In this document: positions 26,056 to 38,412 of the stretch, in pieces
Layout of the letters: every line of letters starts with the position of its first letter
How positions within the stretch are numbered: the stretch's first letter is position 1
Assembly (NCBI GenBank): GCA_963662155.1
Contig: OY759265.1
Span: 15,853,396 to 15,917,395 of the forward strand
Source: Lamellibrachia columna
Lineage: Eukaryota; Annelida; Polychaeta; Sabellida; Siboglinidae
Direction of reading: 5' to 3'
Length of the DNA stretch: 64,000 nucleotides
Translations under genes and position numbers: made by a program
Notes under the pieces: model-generated
Databases searched by the model: none
The model's input: only the letters and a program-made list of their open reading frames with translations
What the model was told of the DNA's origin: nothing

Positions 26056-27255
26056 TCATGACAATGATCACTATGTTAGAAATCAATTTTAATACAAATT
26101 TGCTTAAAGAGAAGAACTGTCATAAGAACACACAACACGCGAAATATAACACTACATATTTCATTGGTGCCGCGGCCATCTCATCAACTTAGCAGAAGTG
26201 ACATGAATTTGTTCCTAGGTAAGATAGAAGCAGTAACTTTTAGCTGCAATAATTGACCATTAACAGTCATGTGAATTATCTGTTTGGAATCTGGCTGAAG
26301 CCACTTTGGTATTTGTATTCAATGTAACTAAAGCTAACGCAACACTATGGAACTCCAGTGCAGTTGCATATATACTGTATGGCATCCGAGAATAAAGCAT
26401 TCCGTGGAATCTTTCACATTACCTTAGTAATTATAATAAAAATAAATGTGTCATTAACCAAGGTGCGTGCAGTTTTGGGCTCACCAGATGTAAGACCTTT
26501 TTAATACTGAATACAAAATAATATGTTGCCAAGTAGCCTCATGTACCAATGCATTTTTGCAGGAAGCAATCATTTTCTAAAAAGATTGAGCATCCCGCCA
26601 GAGACCACACACATGGGTGTTAAGGACCGTGAGATTGTCTCCGGAATACAACTTCAGTTTTGCAAAGCTGGCACCCAATGGGCTATTTGTCACGATGAAC
26701 CCTGAACCACGTACAGCAAGGCACATAAAAACTCGATCACCCCAGCAGCTGCATCAACCCCAGCAAGAGGTCAACATTCAAATATTTGGATCATTCCACA
26801 GGGGAGCCAGTCACAACAGAAACACATCATTTATACAAGTACAATATGATGTTAAACAAACATCAAACCACGTAAAAGAACACACTTAGCTGAGCTGCTT
26901 TTTCTCCAGGTCAGATTATCAGTGCAAGCCGTAATATTAAACAATGACATCTAACTATAATCGAGCTAGCATATGTTTGTATATTTGCATGTTTGTATGT
27001 GGTTATGTTAACGTTTCCTCATAGACGGCTTGCACCTTGGGCGCCAAACTTTCAGGGATTAATCTACGACCCCACGAATGAAACGTAACGCCTTTACATT
27101 TTTCGAAATACTCAGTATGTCAAGGGTTCTTAGTGGTTTTTATACAAAATCAAATGTTCGCTACGTAAAACGTTAACTTCCACCAATCGCAGAAACCACG
27201 CGCGCGCGGCGAATACTTCGGAACGTAAACCGTTTGAGAGCACGTAGCGCCATCT
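26056..27255. other. Unassigned spacer
   Basis: Two overlapping plus frames (26,523-26,889) show no recognisable domain and no good splice sites. Nothing else seen. Confidence 0.4.
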
Positions 27256-27257
27256 GG

Positions 27258-27515
27258 GCGGTTTATATTAATTATACTAGGAAGCACGCACCACGCTACC
27301 GTCAACATTAATTATACTAGGAAGCACGCACCCACGCTACCGTCAACATTAATTATAGTAGGAAGCACGCACCCACGCTACCGTCAACATTAATTATAGT
27401 AGGAAGCACGCACCACGCTACCGTCAACATTAATTATACTAGGAAGCACGCACCACGCTACCGTCAACATTAATTATAGTAGGAAGCACGCACCACGCTA
27501 CCGTCAACATTTCGG
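27258..27515. repeat. 40/41-bp tandem repeat, 6 copies
   Basis: The unit ATTAATTATACTAGGAAGCA + CGCACCACGCTACCGTCAAC recurs six times; two units carry an extra C (CACCCACG) and three have ATAGTAGG in place of ATACTAGG. Confidence 0.95.
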
Positions 27516-27953
27516 ACATGCAACGATTGTTGCATCACGTGCGTGTCGCGGTTGTTTCTGGTAATACGTTTGACGTTCCCTTAAACAATCTCGAGCGTAT
27601 TAATGGCATATTGGCCTGAGGCATTTGGTAAGCATTGCTATAATGACTGTCACATATGAACTACCAAGTTATCCCGTCCTAGGGACGGGCATTTTTGCTA
27701 GTACATGTACTGCAGTAATACGATGTGGGGCCAAACCCACTTGGGCTATTGGTTTAAAGGGCTTAAATTCTTTCCTCACATATTTACAGCTCATACGCAA
27801 TTGAGGATAACAGCTTCCCTGCCAGTCCATCACATTTTAGCTACTTGCATAAAAAGCATACAAACATTGACACAACAAATAGCCTTCTTACTTTCTAAGT
27901 TACAGTTAATATAATGAATATTTAAAACCTAACATGAAAATGTTGTAAAAAGC

Positions 27954-28116
<163 letters not shown>

Positions 28117-28134
28117 CAATGCTTCATGTAGCAG

Positions 28135-28420
28135 CTGCAGCAACCGCCACTGTCAGCGCAGCAACCGCCGTGCCAGCCACTGTCAGCGCAGCAACCGCCA
28201 TGCCACCCACTGTCAGCGCAGCAACCGCCGTGCCAGCCACTGTCAGCGCAGCAATTGCCGTGCCAGCCACTGTCAGCGCAGCAACCGCCATGCCAGCCAC
28301 TGTCAGCGCAGCAACCGCCATGCCAGCCACTGTCAGCGCAGCAACCGCCGTGCCAGCCACTGTCAGCGCAGCAACCGCCGTGCCAGCCACTGTCAGCGCA
28401 GCAACCGCCGTGCCAGTCAC
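28135..28420. repeat. 30-bp minisatellite, about 9.5 copies
   Basis: The unit GTCAGCGCAGCAACCGCCGT + GCCAGCCACT repeats nine to ten times; all three plus frames and the minus frames remain open (e.g. ten-residue repeats with [10 protein letters not shown] on minus). With no start, splice or homology support I treat it as non-coding. Confidence 0.9.
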
Positions 28421-28424
28421 AGGG

Positions 28425-29305
28425 AACCACTGGGACATCGCAGACGCCTTGCCAGTGATTGAACCACATCTTCGGTGGACATCCAACCATCATGATGAGA
28501 CTCCCTTACAACAGTTTGATATTCTTGGTTAGTTATTTTGTCATATAATTGTAGTTTTTGTGTGTGAACATTTATGAAGTGGTAACAGTAATGTAATACC
28601 AGTGTTATAACTGTGTGTCATAATGTTGTAGAGTGATGTCATGTAAATTAATTGTTTGTAAAATGTTGATTAAGTTAACATTTTTATTTACAACTTTTAT
28701 GTCTGTTGGCATTTCAGCTGATTTGTGTCATTTGGAGGGACTGTCGTTAAGCCTAGGAATTGTACTATATATAATTACTTTAATTGTGTTTCATGATAAT
28801 TTTTGTAGACAGATGATAGCTTATTTAAAACAGAAATGCTTAAAACAATAATTATTACTATATCATAACACTGTATTTCTTTATGTCTGTTAGATGATCT
28901 GCATTCAACCCTGCCATAGGACATACGAATGTTTACGCGGCGGAATGCCGTTGTATAGGATGTAACCAAGCTGTATGGTGGTGGCAATATGCCGTTGTAG
29001 AGGATGTAACCAAGCCGTATGGTGGTGGCAATATGCCGGATATTGTTGCTCACGACATCAGTGTTACATTCGAAGGTGGGTAAAGGCACAGTATTCAACC
29101 AGAAAAGTGGCTATTGGAACTTTTAAATGTAAACACATTTTTACCTTCCTTTTTCATATGAGAATTTATAGATTTTTCGTCACATTTGGTGAACTTTTAC
29201 TGCTTACAATTAACTGCAATGAAATACGTTCTATGAAAATAATTATATAGTGTTTTACACGAATATTACCTTGAAGTATCCAGCAGAACTGAATTTGTAC
29301 TTAAT
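28425..29305. other. AT-rich spacer with a ~43-bp duplication
   Basis: GTTGTAGAGGATGTAACCAAG-type segments are duplicated at about 28,940-29,040. No gene recognised. Confidence 0.5.
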
Positions 29306-29317
29306 GTCCCTAATTAT

Positions 29318-29500
29318 GGGAATGCCATTACAACCCTATGTTGTATACTGTGTGACATACATGGCAGATGTACTCGTATTATGCCATTACAACCCTATGT
29401 TGTATACTGTGTGACATACACGGCAGATGTACTCGTATTATGCCATTACAACCCTATGTTGTATACTGTGTGACATACACGGCAGATGTACTCGTATTAT
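29318..29500. repeat. 59-bp tandem repeat, 3 copies
   Basis: The unit ATGCCATTACAACCCTATGT... ending GTACTCGTATT is repeated three times almost without change (one C/T difference). Confidence 0.95.
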
Positions 29501-29504
29501 CCAT

Positions 29505-30790
29505 ATGACTTGGCAACATCTTCTGACAACACTACTTTACTAGACACCTATGTGTCTCTTAGGTGATCATCATGTAGTTGATCAGTGCAATAAAGTTGAT
29601 CAGTGCAATAAAAAAACAGCTTCGCTTACTAAATGAATGGTCATATTATTGGTCACTATATATGCAACATGTTACTTGTCATTGATAAGCTCATATCAGC
29701 ATGATTGCCATATTGCAAAACTAACCACAATATGTAGAATAGTTGTAACGTAGGATTAACTTTTAAAGGAAACATAGGTTTTATATGAGCAATGCATAAC
29801 CTAAAAATATCACATATATGCTATACGATAAGTGCCACTACATTATTTATGTAATGATGCGATGCTTTCACACAAGTGAGACCATCTGATGGATAAAGGA
29901 GGCCCTCTGGAAAAGACAAATACCCATAACATTGAATGGGTCAGCAGATTGCTTGTCACACCACCTGGTGAGCAGAAGAACGACATTTCACAAATCAGTT
30001 ACTGAAACTGTGACAGGTGTGTTCAGAAGAAAGATACATTTATGTGAGGCTGCGACGGGCATTTACATACATGATCAGTGGATGGCTTAAGTAAGTGGGT
30101 TGATGCTGTCTTTGATGGCTTGTTGCTGCTCTTGTGACAGAGGACATTCAATGCCAGCTGCTCTTGTGACAGAGGACATTCAATGCCAGGAACATCAAGA
30201 CGCCTATCGCAACGTGCGCGCGTTTCTGACTGCATTTAATGGCCAGTGCCCACGTTTCCGCGTACCCGCTAGATGGGTTAACTCTTGTGATTCACACAGA
30301 ATCACCAGATCCAGATTTGCCAAGTGTGGTCAGATCTTTAATTTACTTCATGATTTATCGGCAAAACGAAGTCGGTATTTTCGTATTGACGCCGCCATGT
30401 CTGACGTCAACAATACCAAGGCATAAAAGAGAACATAACGCGTTATAGAATGTAGTTCTTTACGGCCCGTCATATCCTGCGTTGGAAATCCCGTGTTGCT
30501 TTTCGGAAAGATATGCTCAGAGAACATTCTCCTGTCAAGATTGTATACTCATTATGAGATGGCGTGTCAGGAATGAAATTTTGAGATCGATCCTCCGGTC
30601 AGGAAGGTATAGCTGATATGGTATAAAATATGTCAATCCGTTTACGTTTCACAAAAGTGCATCTGTGTGTCGTTCTTCCTTATAGGCCATTGGACATACG
30701 AAACAGGAACAGACTTATGGCAAGCGTGCACTGTTAGTACAAACACTAGTACATGTCCTACAACAAAATGAAATAAAGTACCATGATCTG
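29505..30790. other. Unassigned spacer with a 32-bp duplication
   Basis: GCTCTTGTGACAGAGGACAT is part of a 32-bp segment present twice at 30,127-30,190. Open frames around it have no recognisable domain. Confidence 0.45.
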
Positions 30791-30796
30791 TCTTTC

Positions 30797-30897
30797 CTCG
30801 ACTATTTTCCTCTGCTTCTCCAGGCACAACTAGTGTTCCCTTCATGACATCGTGCATGGGTTCCGGTCCGGTAGCGCCTCATTTCAGCTATCACTCT
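30797..30897 (-). pseudogene. Inverted, decayed copy of KY-like gene exon 8
   Basis: Read on the minus strand, the sequence from about 30,905 matches 55,563-55,675 of the KY-like gene: an almost identical acceptor (TGGATTGCAG), GATAGCTGAAATGAGGCGCT, a central region with substitutions, then GAGGAAAATAGTCGAG. The copy has a 1-bp insertion, in-frame stops and a destroyed donor (GAAAGA instead of GTAAGT). A GA-rich microsatellite lies upstream of both copies. Confidence 0.8.
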
Positions 30898-30917
30898 CTG
30901 CAATCCAGGTGAGATAT

Positions 30918-30960
30918 CCATCTATCTATCTCTATCTCTGTCTGTCTGTCTGTCTGTCTC

Positions 30961-31030
<70 letters not shown>

Positions 31031-31087
31031 CCTCCCTCTCTCTCTCTCTCTCGCTTTCTCCTTCTCCCTATCGTTCTCTCTCTCTCT
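30918..31087. repeat. (CT)n microsatellite
   Basis: CTAT and CTGT tetramers, then about 70 bp CT and further CT-rich sequence. On the minus strand this is the GA tract upstream of the pseudo-exon. Confidence 0.95.
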
Positions 31088-31096
31088 ACAAATAAC

Positions 31097-31205
31097 GGAC
31101 ATTTAACAAGATTTAACAAGATTTGCCATCCAAGCCAAAGGCCCAGACGGCAAGTGGACAAGGAAGCCATTGGCTTATCGAGAGTCCAACAATGTTCAAT
31201 ACCGA
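31097..31205 (-). mobile_element. CR1 LINE 3'-tail fragment
   Basis: Minus-strand match to the 3' end of the CR1 element at 41,520-41,620: CTCGATAAGCCAATGGCTTCC, CTTGTCCACTTGCC, then AAATCTTGTTAAATCTTGTT at the very end. The repeated CTTGTTAAAT is the element's 3' microsatellite. Confidence 0.75.
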
Positions 31206-32960
31206 CTGTTGCAACAAACGTTCAAATGACATTGCTTAATAGCTACGAGACCACGACAGGGGCCAGTTAAGCAGATCACATGCCTGTTAAGGCATAAATT
31301 CATGACAGGTAAAGCATGTAATAATTACCAACGTGCAGGAAACGAAGGCATCTATGAAGGTCTTCTGGGAATCCCACACATGTTTAATGCATTAGTTATA
31401 ATAACGGGTTGCCTATTCATAGTTAGACGTACTACTACTTTGTATAAAGGTGCACGTTGAATTGGTGCATCAGACACAACCGAACAATAGACGTTGAATC
31501 GGTGCGTCAGACACAACCGAACAATAAACGTTGACTCGGTGCGTCAGACACAATTGAACAATAGACGTTGGTCTTCTCAGTGACACAGATTGTTGTCGGT
31601 GCGATGTAGTAAGAAGATCGCAATTATCGACACCTCCAGAGTAATAATAATAATAATAATAATGGCAGTATTATTAGTAGTAACAATAAGAATATAATAA
31701 TAATCGTCATCATTCAAAATGTAATTAACAGGCCTATTATTAATTATGACAAACAGTAAAACAGAAGTTAGACCGTAGGCACCTGGAAACCATGAGACAG
31801 GTGTCCACCGCTGATGCATGTAATCCGTTTGAGATTTCAGACGAGCTGTGGAGATCAGCGAGCCGGTTGTGGATTCTCATCTGGTAGTGACGCAAGGTCT
31901 TGGACCCTTCAACAAATTGGTTTTTACCTGTGGTGATGCAGTGTTTTGGTGACGTCGATGGCATGGACAGTGGACATTGTTTAGTGACATATACATGTTA
32001 ACAATAACTGTCATATACTTTTCGGTCGGACTGCTTGACTAGGGAGCCTCTACAAACACCCGTGGCACATTACGTCACAACTATAAGAGTTAATGACGTC
32101 TTAGCACAGAAAAGCTTCGAGTTCGCTTATAATAGATCGTCTTTGTCAAGTTAATTACAACGCTGTTATGATTGCCCGATTGTTATTCCTTCACACTGGG
32201 TATTTGAGGTGGAACAGATGTCAATTACAGTCATTTCAACAGAAGCGATTACTATCTACCACGGCTCAGTAACATGAGCGGCCAAACAACATTGTTAACG
32301 CCCAGCGATGCGTGCAGACAGCCTGGAGAACTGCCGGCTCGTCCTCGTCAGGTCATAAAGGTGCACCAGCGACCATTATCCGTCGACTGTTCGTTCACAT
32401 ACCGGTCCTGCAGTTACATTCATTTAGTAATTTATTCGAGTTGTCTTTCGTGACATTCCGTTAACGTATATATTGTTTGTGTACCCCTATGACAAAGTAA
32501 ACGTGCGAAACGCGAGTTATTTCACTCTCAATTGTATTTCGCAAAATTCGCTTTTTCGTAAAGTTGTTGCACAATACGACCTTATATGAGTTAATTAATG
32601 TAAAGAGGAAGTAATAATTTTGGTCGTATTTTTCCACCTAATGATTGGTTGCAAACACGAATGACTTAATGCCATGTTCGTGTCCATAATGTTCGTGTCC
32701 ATAATGAAATTAAGTTACTGTTATCAGCAGGATATATCGATGCCTCTGTGACGCTGACAAATAGTATTGTCGGTAGCAGCCACCAAACCGACCAGGGCAT
32801 AGGAATAAACAATGCTACACAGTATGTGTCACCAGTCTTAGCATGAATTAGTACTGACCGTGATCTTTGTAACACACAGCGACACAATTTAGTCGTGCTT
32901 ATAACATAGATGCTAAGTTCTTATTATGTACTGTATTCTATATTTTCACTGCTAGGCATC

Positions 32961-33002
32961 ATGGCTTGGTACAGTTGGAACTGGTGTGTTTCGCCGCAAC
33001 AA
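32961..33002 (+). pseudogene. KY-like exon-1-related sequence in duplication copy A
   Basis: Forty-two bases read MAWYSWNWCVSPQQ, against MAWCCWKWRVSPQT in the KY-like gene's first coding exon at 42,284-42,325. The flanking sequence before the ATG is also alike (TTTTCACTGCTAGGCATC against TACTTCACCGGTAGACGTC). The donor is lost (AATAAC in place of AGTAAG). Confidence 0.6.
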
Positions 33003-33664
33003 TAACTACCTACTTTGACATATACATATGCTGAAACATGATAATACTTATTGTTTCTGTCCCTTGTCCCTGTCCTATACAGTAACTCGGTATATACACT
33101 GACATATTTAAACAAAGAGGATCTAACACTACACTCAATTGCAAAACCCGTACAAGTAATCATAAACAGTTAAAACGAATTACAAACGAACAACAATGGC
33201 AGCTGTTGCAAAAATTGTTCAAATGACAATGGCTAATCACTACATTGCAAGAACGAATACTTGTATAACATAACTAGTCACATGCTATGTTAAATAGCTG
33301 TGAGATTGGTTGGCGTATTGATAGTTTCCACCGTGTTATGCAAAGGCATAGTCAATGTTTAAGATAAGAAGGATCCATAGTCGCTGCAGTCCGCAGTAAC
33401 TATTGTCCGTGCAATAAAAAGAACCCAGTTACTGTTATAGACACAATGATCATTTAATTCGTCGGCATTTCTAGAAGTTCGCAATTCGCATGATCTAGTG
33501 CGAGCCGTGTGAGCAGTGACTCGTTGCAGCCTCGTCCAGCTCTGGATTTGATGGTCGACAACACGTAAATATACCTTTGTTGTTGTTTTGTGTTTTTAAA
33601 TCATGTGTTTACGCCGGACAAGGTTTTTGTGTAGCCACAAATAACGCTTTTCTGTGTTGATATC

Positions 33665-33960
33665 ATACTGTTGTGTGGCGTGGTAGTTCGGCGGTTAGAC
33701 TACAGGACTGCCAATCGAGAGAACCGCGGTTCTAGTCCACCTACTGCTGTTTCGAAACTTGTGCAATTTCGGTCACAGAGTGTGTCTTTCAGAAGAGAAA
33801 CCTGGTGTCAATGCCAGGCGAAATAAAATATCACACACGGTGTATATGTGTAGCCTGGTGTGACTTAACCACATGAGTCACGACAGAAGCGTCCATGACG
33901 CGGCTCAGTTATTTCTGCCATACACTTATGATGAGGACACGATTGGATAAAACTGACTTA
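33665..33960 (+). repeat. tRNA-derived SINE
   Basis: Head with A box (TGGTAGTTCGGCGGTTAGA) and B box (GGTTCTAGTCC), then a body with CACATGAGTCACGACAGAAG and an end GAGGACACGATTGGAT. The 3' body is shared with 52,272-52,380, which has the (GAAT)n tail. It is absent from the related unit at 38.7 kb, which looks like an empty or deleted site. Confidence 0.75.
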
Positions 33961-35329
33961 AAAATATATGATTAATACTTTATTCTGTATTTGTTGTTAG
34001 TAACTATGGCATTGTTAGAAAAAAAAATTAAATTGCAACGCACGCATTCTTACTCAATATTCCGTTTTTGAGTTGTTACATAAATACGCACTACAGTATT
34101 ATATTGATATTGTTAGTGTATATATTATTCTCATTATTTGTCTTGATATTACACGTTCTCGTGCAAATCTGAGAGGGTAGGATATGGATGTCACTTTGAC
34201 TTTGAGTGCATACTCATTGACTTCGGCTAGATAAAATCGTATATATGAGCTATGGTCGTGCCCAAAAACATCGTTTCAACCATGGAGAAGAGAAGACGCG
34301 ACCAACTGAGCTAAAATATGATCAAGTGTCACTTTTCATGAGGTTCAACACAGAAGTATAGTGTGTGTATTGCCTGGGACGTTTATGCTTATGTGTGGAA
34401 ATATTGTCTCCACAAACGGCGGCGGTTCTGTACGCCATAGACGTACACCGACTACAATTTGCTGATACGTTCAGAAAGAGGAGCAGGGCTCGTTATCTCA
34501 AAGAATTAGTAAATCGTCTCTGCATTTTGTAAACCCACAACACGAAGAGCTGTGCCAAGAACCACAGCATAAGTCAAACCGTCACAAACAACTTATGTAA
34601 AACAACGATAATGTAAAATAACGCACCAAACACTTCAGTGCTTTGCCTGGTTAAAGTGAGGAACTCAGACCCGTCTGACGCCTTCTCGCAGAAGATCGTC
34701 CGGTGTTAAAATATTACATAATTGTCTTTATAAAACTTAATCGTCAAAGAAAAACTCCTATAATCTCCCGTCTTGGTCACGTAAACTACATCATTACACA
34801 TTTATTGAGCGATTCCGATTCCTTCATACTCGTTAGTGGTGGTGGAACAGCGACCAACGCTGTTCAATACAACATGTACGTAATCATTATCTAGCAACGG
34901 CCTTGCGACGTGAGCTGTTAAACTGATTCAAGGACAGATTCAACAGTCTTCCTCATTTTCATTCAAAAGATAGGGTTAGTTGATTCCCCATCAATATCTC
35001 TAGTTTGCGCTTGCAAGCTGTTAGGACGAGTAAGCTTTCAGCTGCTTACATATAATAAAAAGCCGACTCATCATATGTCTGAGAAATCCAGTCGTGGTCG
35101 TATTTCAATGTGAACTGTGAACCCCTGGATAAAATGACCCCAGACAGTCTCCCCAAAAGCTCGCTAGGACAATGTCCCCCGAACACTATCCCCGTTCAAA
35201 AACAAGAATAACACAACAGTAAAAAATAAAATAACATTTATATTTATTATAGTATGTATTCTTTTTAAATGGGTAACGGGTAGGTTCAGAAAATCAAAGA
35301 AGAAGGAATTGTGAGGGAATTTATGTCTC

Positions 35330-35520
35330 AATGTATAATAGTAATAGTAATAATAATATTAATAGTAATAATGATGATAGTAGTAGTAATATAAATAATA
35401 ATATAATAATAATAACACATAATAATAATAATAACAATGTCATAATAATATTAACAATGATAGTAATAATGATAATAATAATAATACTAATAATCATCAT
35501 CATACAAAATATTATTAACA
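35330..35520. repeat. (AAT)n-rich degenerate microsatellite
   Basis: AATAAT/AGTAAT triplets for about 185 bp. Homologous tract at 61,935-62,110 in copy B. Confidence 0.9.
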
Positions 35521-36689
35521 GCCCTATTATTAAACATAACAAACAGTAGCCAGAACCGCATTTATACAATGTTGGTGGTTATACGGTAATTGCGATTGCT
35601 GTTAGAACGCTCTGGTGCTCCTACTGTCGACACACGGTACTCGGTCGCAAGCAGTGGCGTATCGAAGATCTCGCAATGGGAAGTCAAAGGCCTAATAGCT
35701 AAGTCACCCATTAATCTACCGTGCTGCCATGTGGTGGCGCAACAAGTTACATACGGAAAAAAATTAACATTTCAGCCAAAATGGGGGTCATGACCCAATA
35801 TCTCCCCCCAAATACGCCACTGGTTACGTGAATTTCGGTTATATAAAATCGTATACCAGAGCTAAGCCAAATGCAAAACTACGATGTAGCCAATGAGACA
35901 TAGATAAATGGAAATAGAACATGACCTGATATTTTGAAGGCAAAAACTACTGGTTATTTTTCTTGTGATATAACACAGAACTTAAACCAGGGGCGCTTGG
36001 AAAGCATGAGACATGTGTCCATCGCTGATGCACCTAATCTGCTTAGAAGTCTCAGTTGAGTTGTACAGATCAGCGAGCCGGTTGTGGATTCTCATCTGGT
36101 AACGACACTACGTTTTGGACCCTTCAGCGCAACAGTTCTTACGTGTGATGCAGTGTTTTGTTGACGCCGGCGGCATGGAGACTGGACTTGTTTGGGGACT
36201 TATTCATACTGACATAATTTATAATTTACTGTTCGGTCGGACTGCTTGACTCGGGTGCCTTTACAAATAGCCGTGGCACACTACGTCACGAACATCGGTA
36301 CAAACGAATTAACAAGTTCGCGAATAATAAACCGTCTTTGTCAAGTTAAATATATCGTCACATTATTATTATTGTGCGATTGCTATACCTTCACACTTGG
36401 TATTTGAGGTGGAACAGAGATCAATTACAGTCATTTCAACAGAAGCAATTACTATCTACCACGGCTAAGTAACATGAGCGGCCGAACAACATTGTTAACG
36501 CCCAGCGATGCGTACAGACGGCCTGGAGAATTGCCGTCTCGTTCTCGTCAGGTCACGAATTTGAACTAGTGACCATTATCTGTCGACTGTTTGTTCCCTT
36601 ACCCGTCCTGCAGTTAGTCATTTAGCTATTTATTCGATATGTCTTTCTTGAACATTCCGTTAACATATAGATTGTTAATTCCGTTAACA

Positions 36690-37016
36690 TATAGATTGCA
36701 AGAGTGTTCTATTTGTCATTAAAAGAGGGAGTTATTCCTTTTGAATGGAAAGAAGAAACATCATACCATTATTTAAAAAGGGTTCGAGAAATAAGTCAGA
36801 GAATTACAGACCAGTGAGTTTAACGTCAGTAATTTGTAAATTATTACAAAGATTAATTAAAGACCAAATGGTGGACTTCCTTGTTAGGCAAAAAATATTA
36901 AATTTATCTCAACATGGATTCCTAAAAGCGAGGTCATGGTTAACGAATATGTTATGTTTTTTGGAAGAAATCACTAAGCGGTTAGTCGAGGGATCGCCAA
37001 TAGATATTTGACAAGA
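36690..37016 (+). mobile_element. CR1 LINE reverse transcriptase fragment (plus part)
   Basis: Encodes FKKGSRNKSENYRPVSLTS, QHGFLKARSWLTNMLCF and LEEIT, the RT finger motifs, matching 40,690-40,945. It stops abruptly at 37,016 where an inverted CR1 piece begins. Confidence 0.85.
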
Positions 37017-37660
37017 TTTAACAAGATTGCCATTCAAGACAAAGGCCCAAACGGCAAGTGGACAAGGAAGCCTTTGGTTTATCGAGAGTTCAACAGTCTT
37101 AGTCTACGTGTAACCCGCCCTCCTGAGATATGTGTCAATCTTGTTTTTTAAACATATTCACGCTGCTAGCAGTTACTCAATCTGTAAATATTTTCATACC
37201 CAATCAATGTCTTAGAAAAACTTCAGTTTGATATCCTCTTAACTGCCTTGTCTCTAGGATTATTAAACCACATTCTTTCAGTCGTTCTTCACAACTAAGT
37301 TCTCTCAGTTCTGGAATCATGTTAGTTGCTCTCGTCTGTATTCTTTCAAGCGTATCTATATGCTTCTTACGACATGGTCTCCAAGTTTGTATACAATACT
37401 CTAAATAAGGCCTAGCTATTGTTATATACATTACTAGCTTTTTCTCCTTGTATGTTATATTTCTCCTAATCAACCCAAGAATTTGATTATCGTTTGAAGC
37501 TGCAATACCACACTGCTCTGAAACTTTCATATCAGAACTTATTGTAACTCCTAAGTCATTTTCTTTTACAGTAGTACCCAGAACAGTATCTCAAATTTTT
37601 TAATTTACATCTTAGTTCGCATGTCCTTTTGACATTTAAGCCCATTGTATCGTGGATGGC
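37012..37660 (-). mobile_element. CR1 3' segment, inverted relative to its neighbours
   Basis: Minus-strand frame 37,556-37,204 encodes the RT C-terminal region (LGLIRRNITYKEKKLV, RPYLEYCIQTW, LERIQTRATNMIPELR). 37,200-37,012 matches the 3' tail at 41.45-41.62 kb. It sits between two plus-strand RT pieces (36,690-37,016 and 37,660-37,950). Confidence 0.85.
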
Positions 37661-37950
37661 ATAATTGACTGGATAGAACAATGGCTGACTGAATGACAGA
37701 CGACAGCGTGTTGTGGTAGATGGGGAGGTTTCAAACTGGAAATCAGTTTTGAGTGGGGTACCACAAGGATTAATATTAGGACCTTTATTATTCTTAATAT
37801 ATATCAATGACTTGAACGACAATATATCAAGCAACATACTGAAATCCACGAATGATACAAAAGTGTTTCGAAAGGTTAACAATGATGGTGATAAACAACA
37901 TTTACAACATCTAGACAAATTAGTTAAATCGTCTGAAAAAATGGCAGATG
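37660..37950 (+). mobile_element. CR1 RT fragment resumed on plus strand
   Basis: Picks up at ATAATTGACTGGATAGAACA (IIDWIEQW), then VSGVPQG...[13 protein letters not shown] with the FxDD box degenerate (STNDTKVF). About 75 bp present in the 40.9-kb copy are missing at the break. It ends at the start of the diverged third unit. Confidence 0.8.
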
Positions 37951-37954
37951 TTAC

Positions 37955-38323
37955 GTCGATGCCTCTGTAACGTTGACAAATGGTATTGTCGGTAGCAGCC
38001 ACCAGCCGACCAGGGCATAGGAATAAACAATGCTACACAGTATGTGTCACCAGTCTTAGCATGAATTAGCACTTAGCACTAGCACCATGATCTTTGCAAC
38101 AGGCAGCGGCACAATTTGATCGTGCTTATAACATATATGCTAACTTTTTATTATATATGGTATTCTATATTTTCACTGGTAGCAACATGGCTTGATGCAG
38201 TTGGAACTGATGTGCTCCACCACAATCATACCTACCTACTTTGAGACATACATGAAACATGGTGATAATTATTTTGAAGTATAATACTTATTGTTTCTGA
38301 CCCTTGTCAAAGCGTACAGTAAC

Positions 38324-38412
<89 letters not shown>

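Larger units (their letters stand above)
31450..37404 (+). repeat. Segmental duplication, copy A (two tandem ~4.2-kb units)
   Basis: Nearly identical, base for base over long stretches, to 58,060-64,000 in the same orientation; differences are single bases and small indels. Internally the block is a tandem pair: 31.64-32.48 kb (AAT-rich start, CAGCGAGCCGGTTGTGGATT, GAGCGGCC) reappears at 35.33-36.66 kb, and 32.74-34.95 kb reappears, more diverged, at 37.95-39.56 kb. The second unit is interrupted by CR1 sequence at 36.7-37.95 kb. The start near 31.45 kb has three copies of a ~40-bp ACGTTGAATTGGTGCGTCAG unit (two in copy B). Confidence 0.9.

Noticed and set aside
33665..33750. A functional tRNA gene
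   Set aside because: A and B boxes are present but the stem pairing is poor, and the sequence continues into a SINE body shared at other sites.
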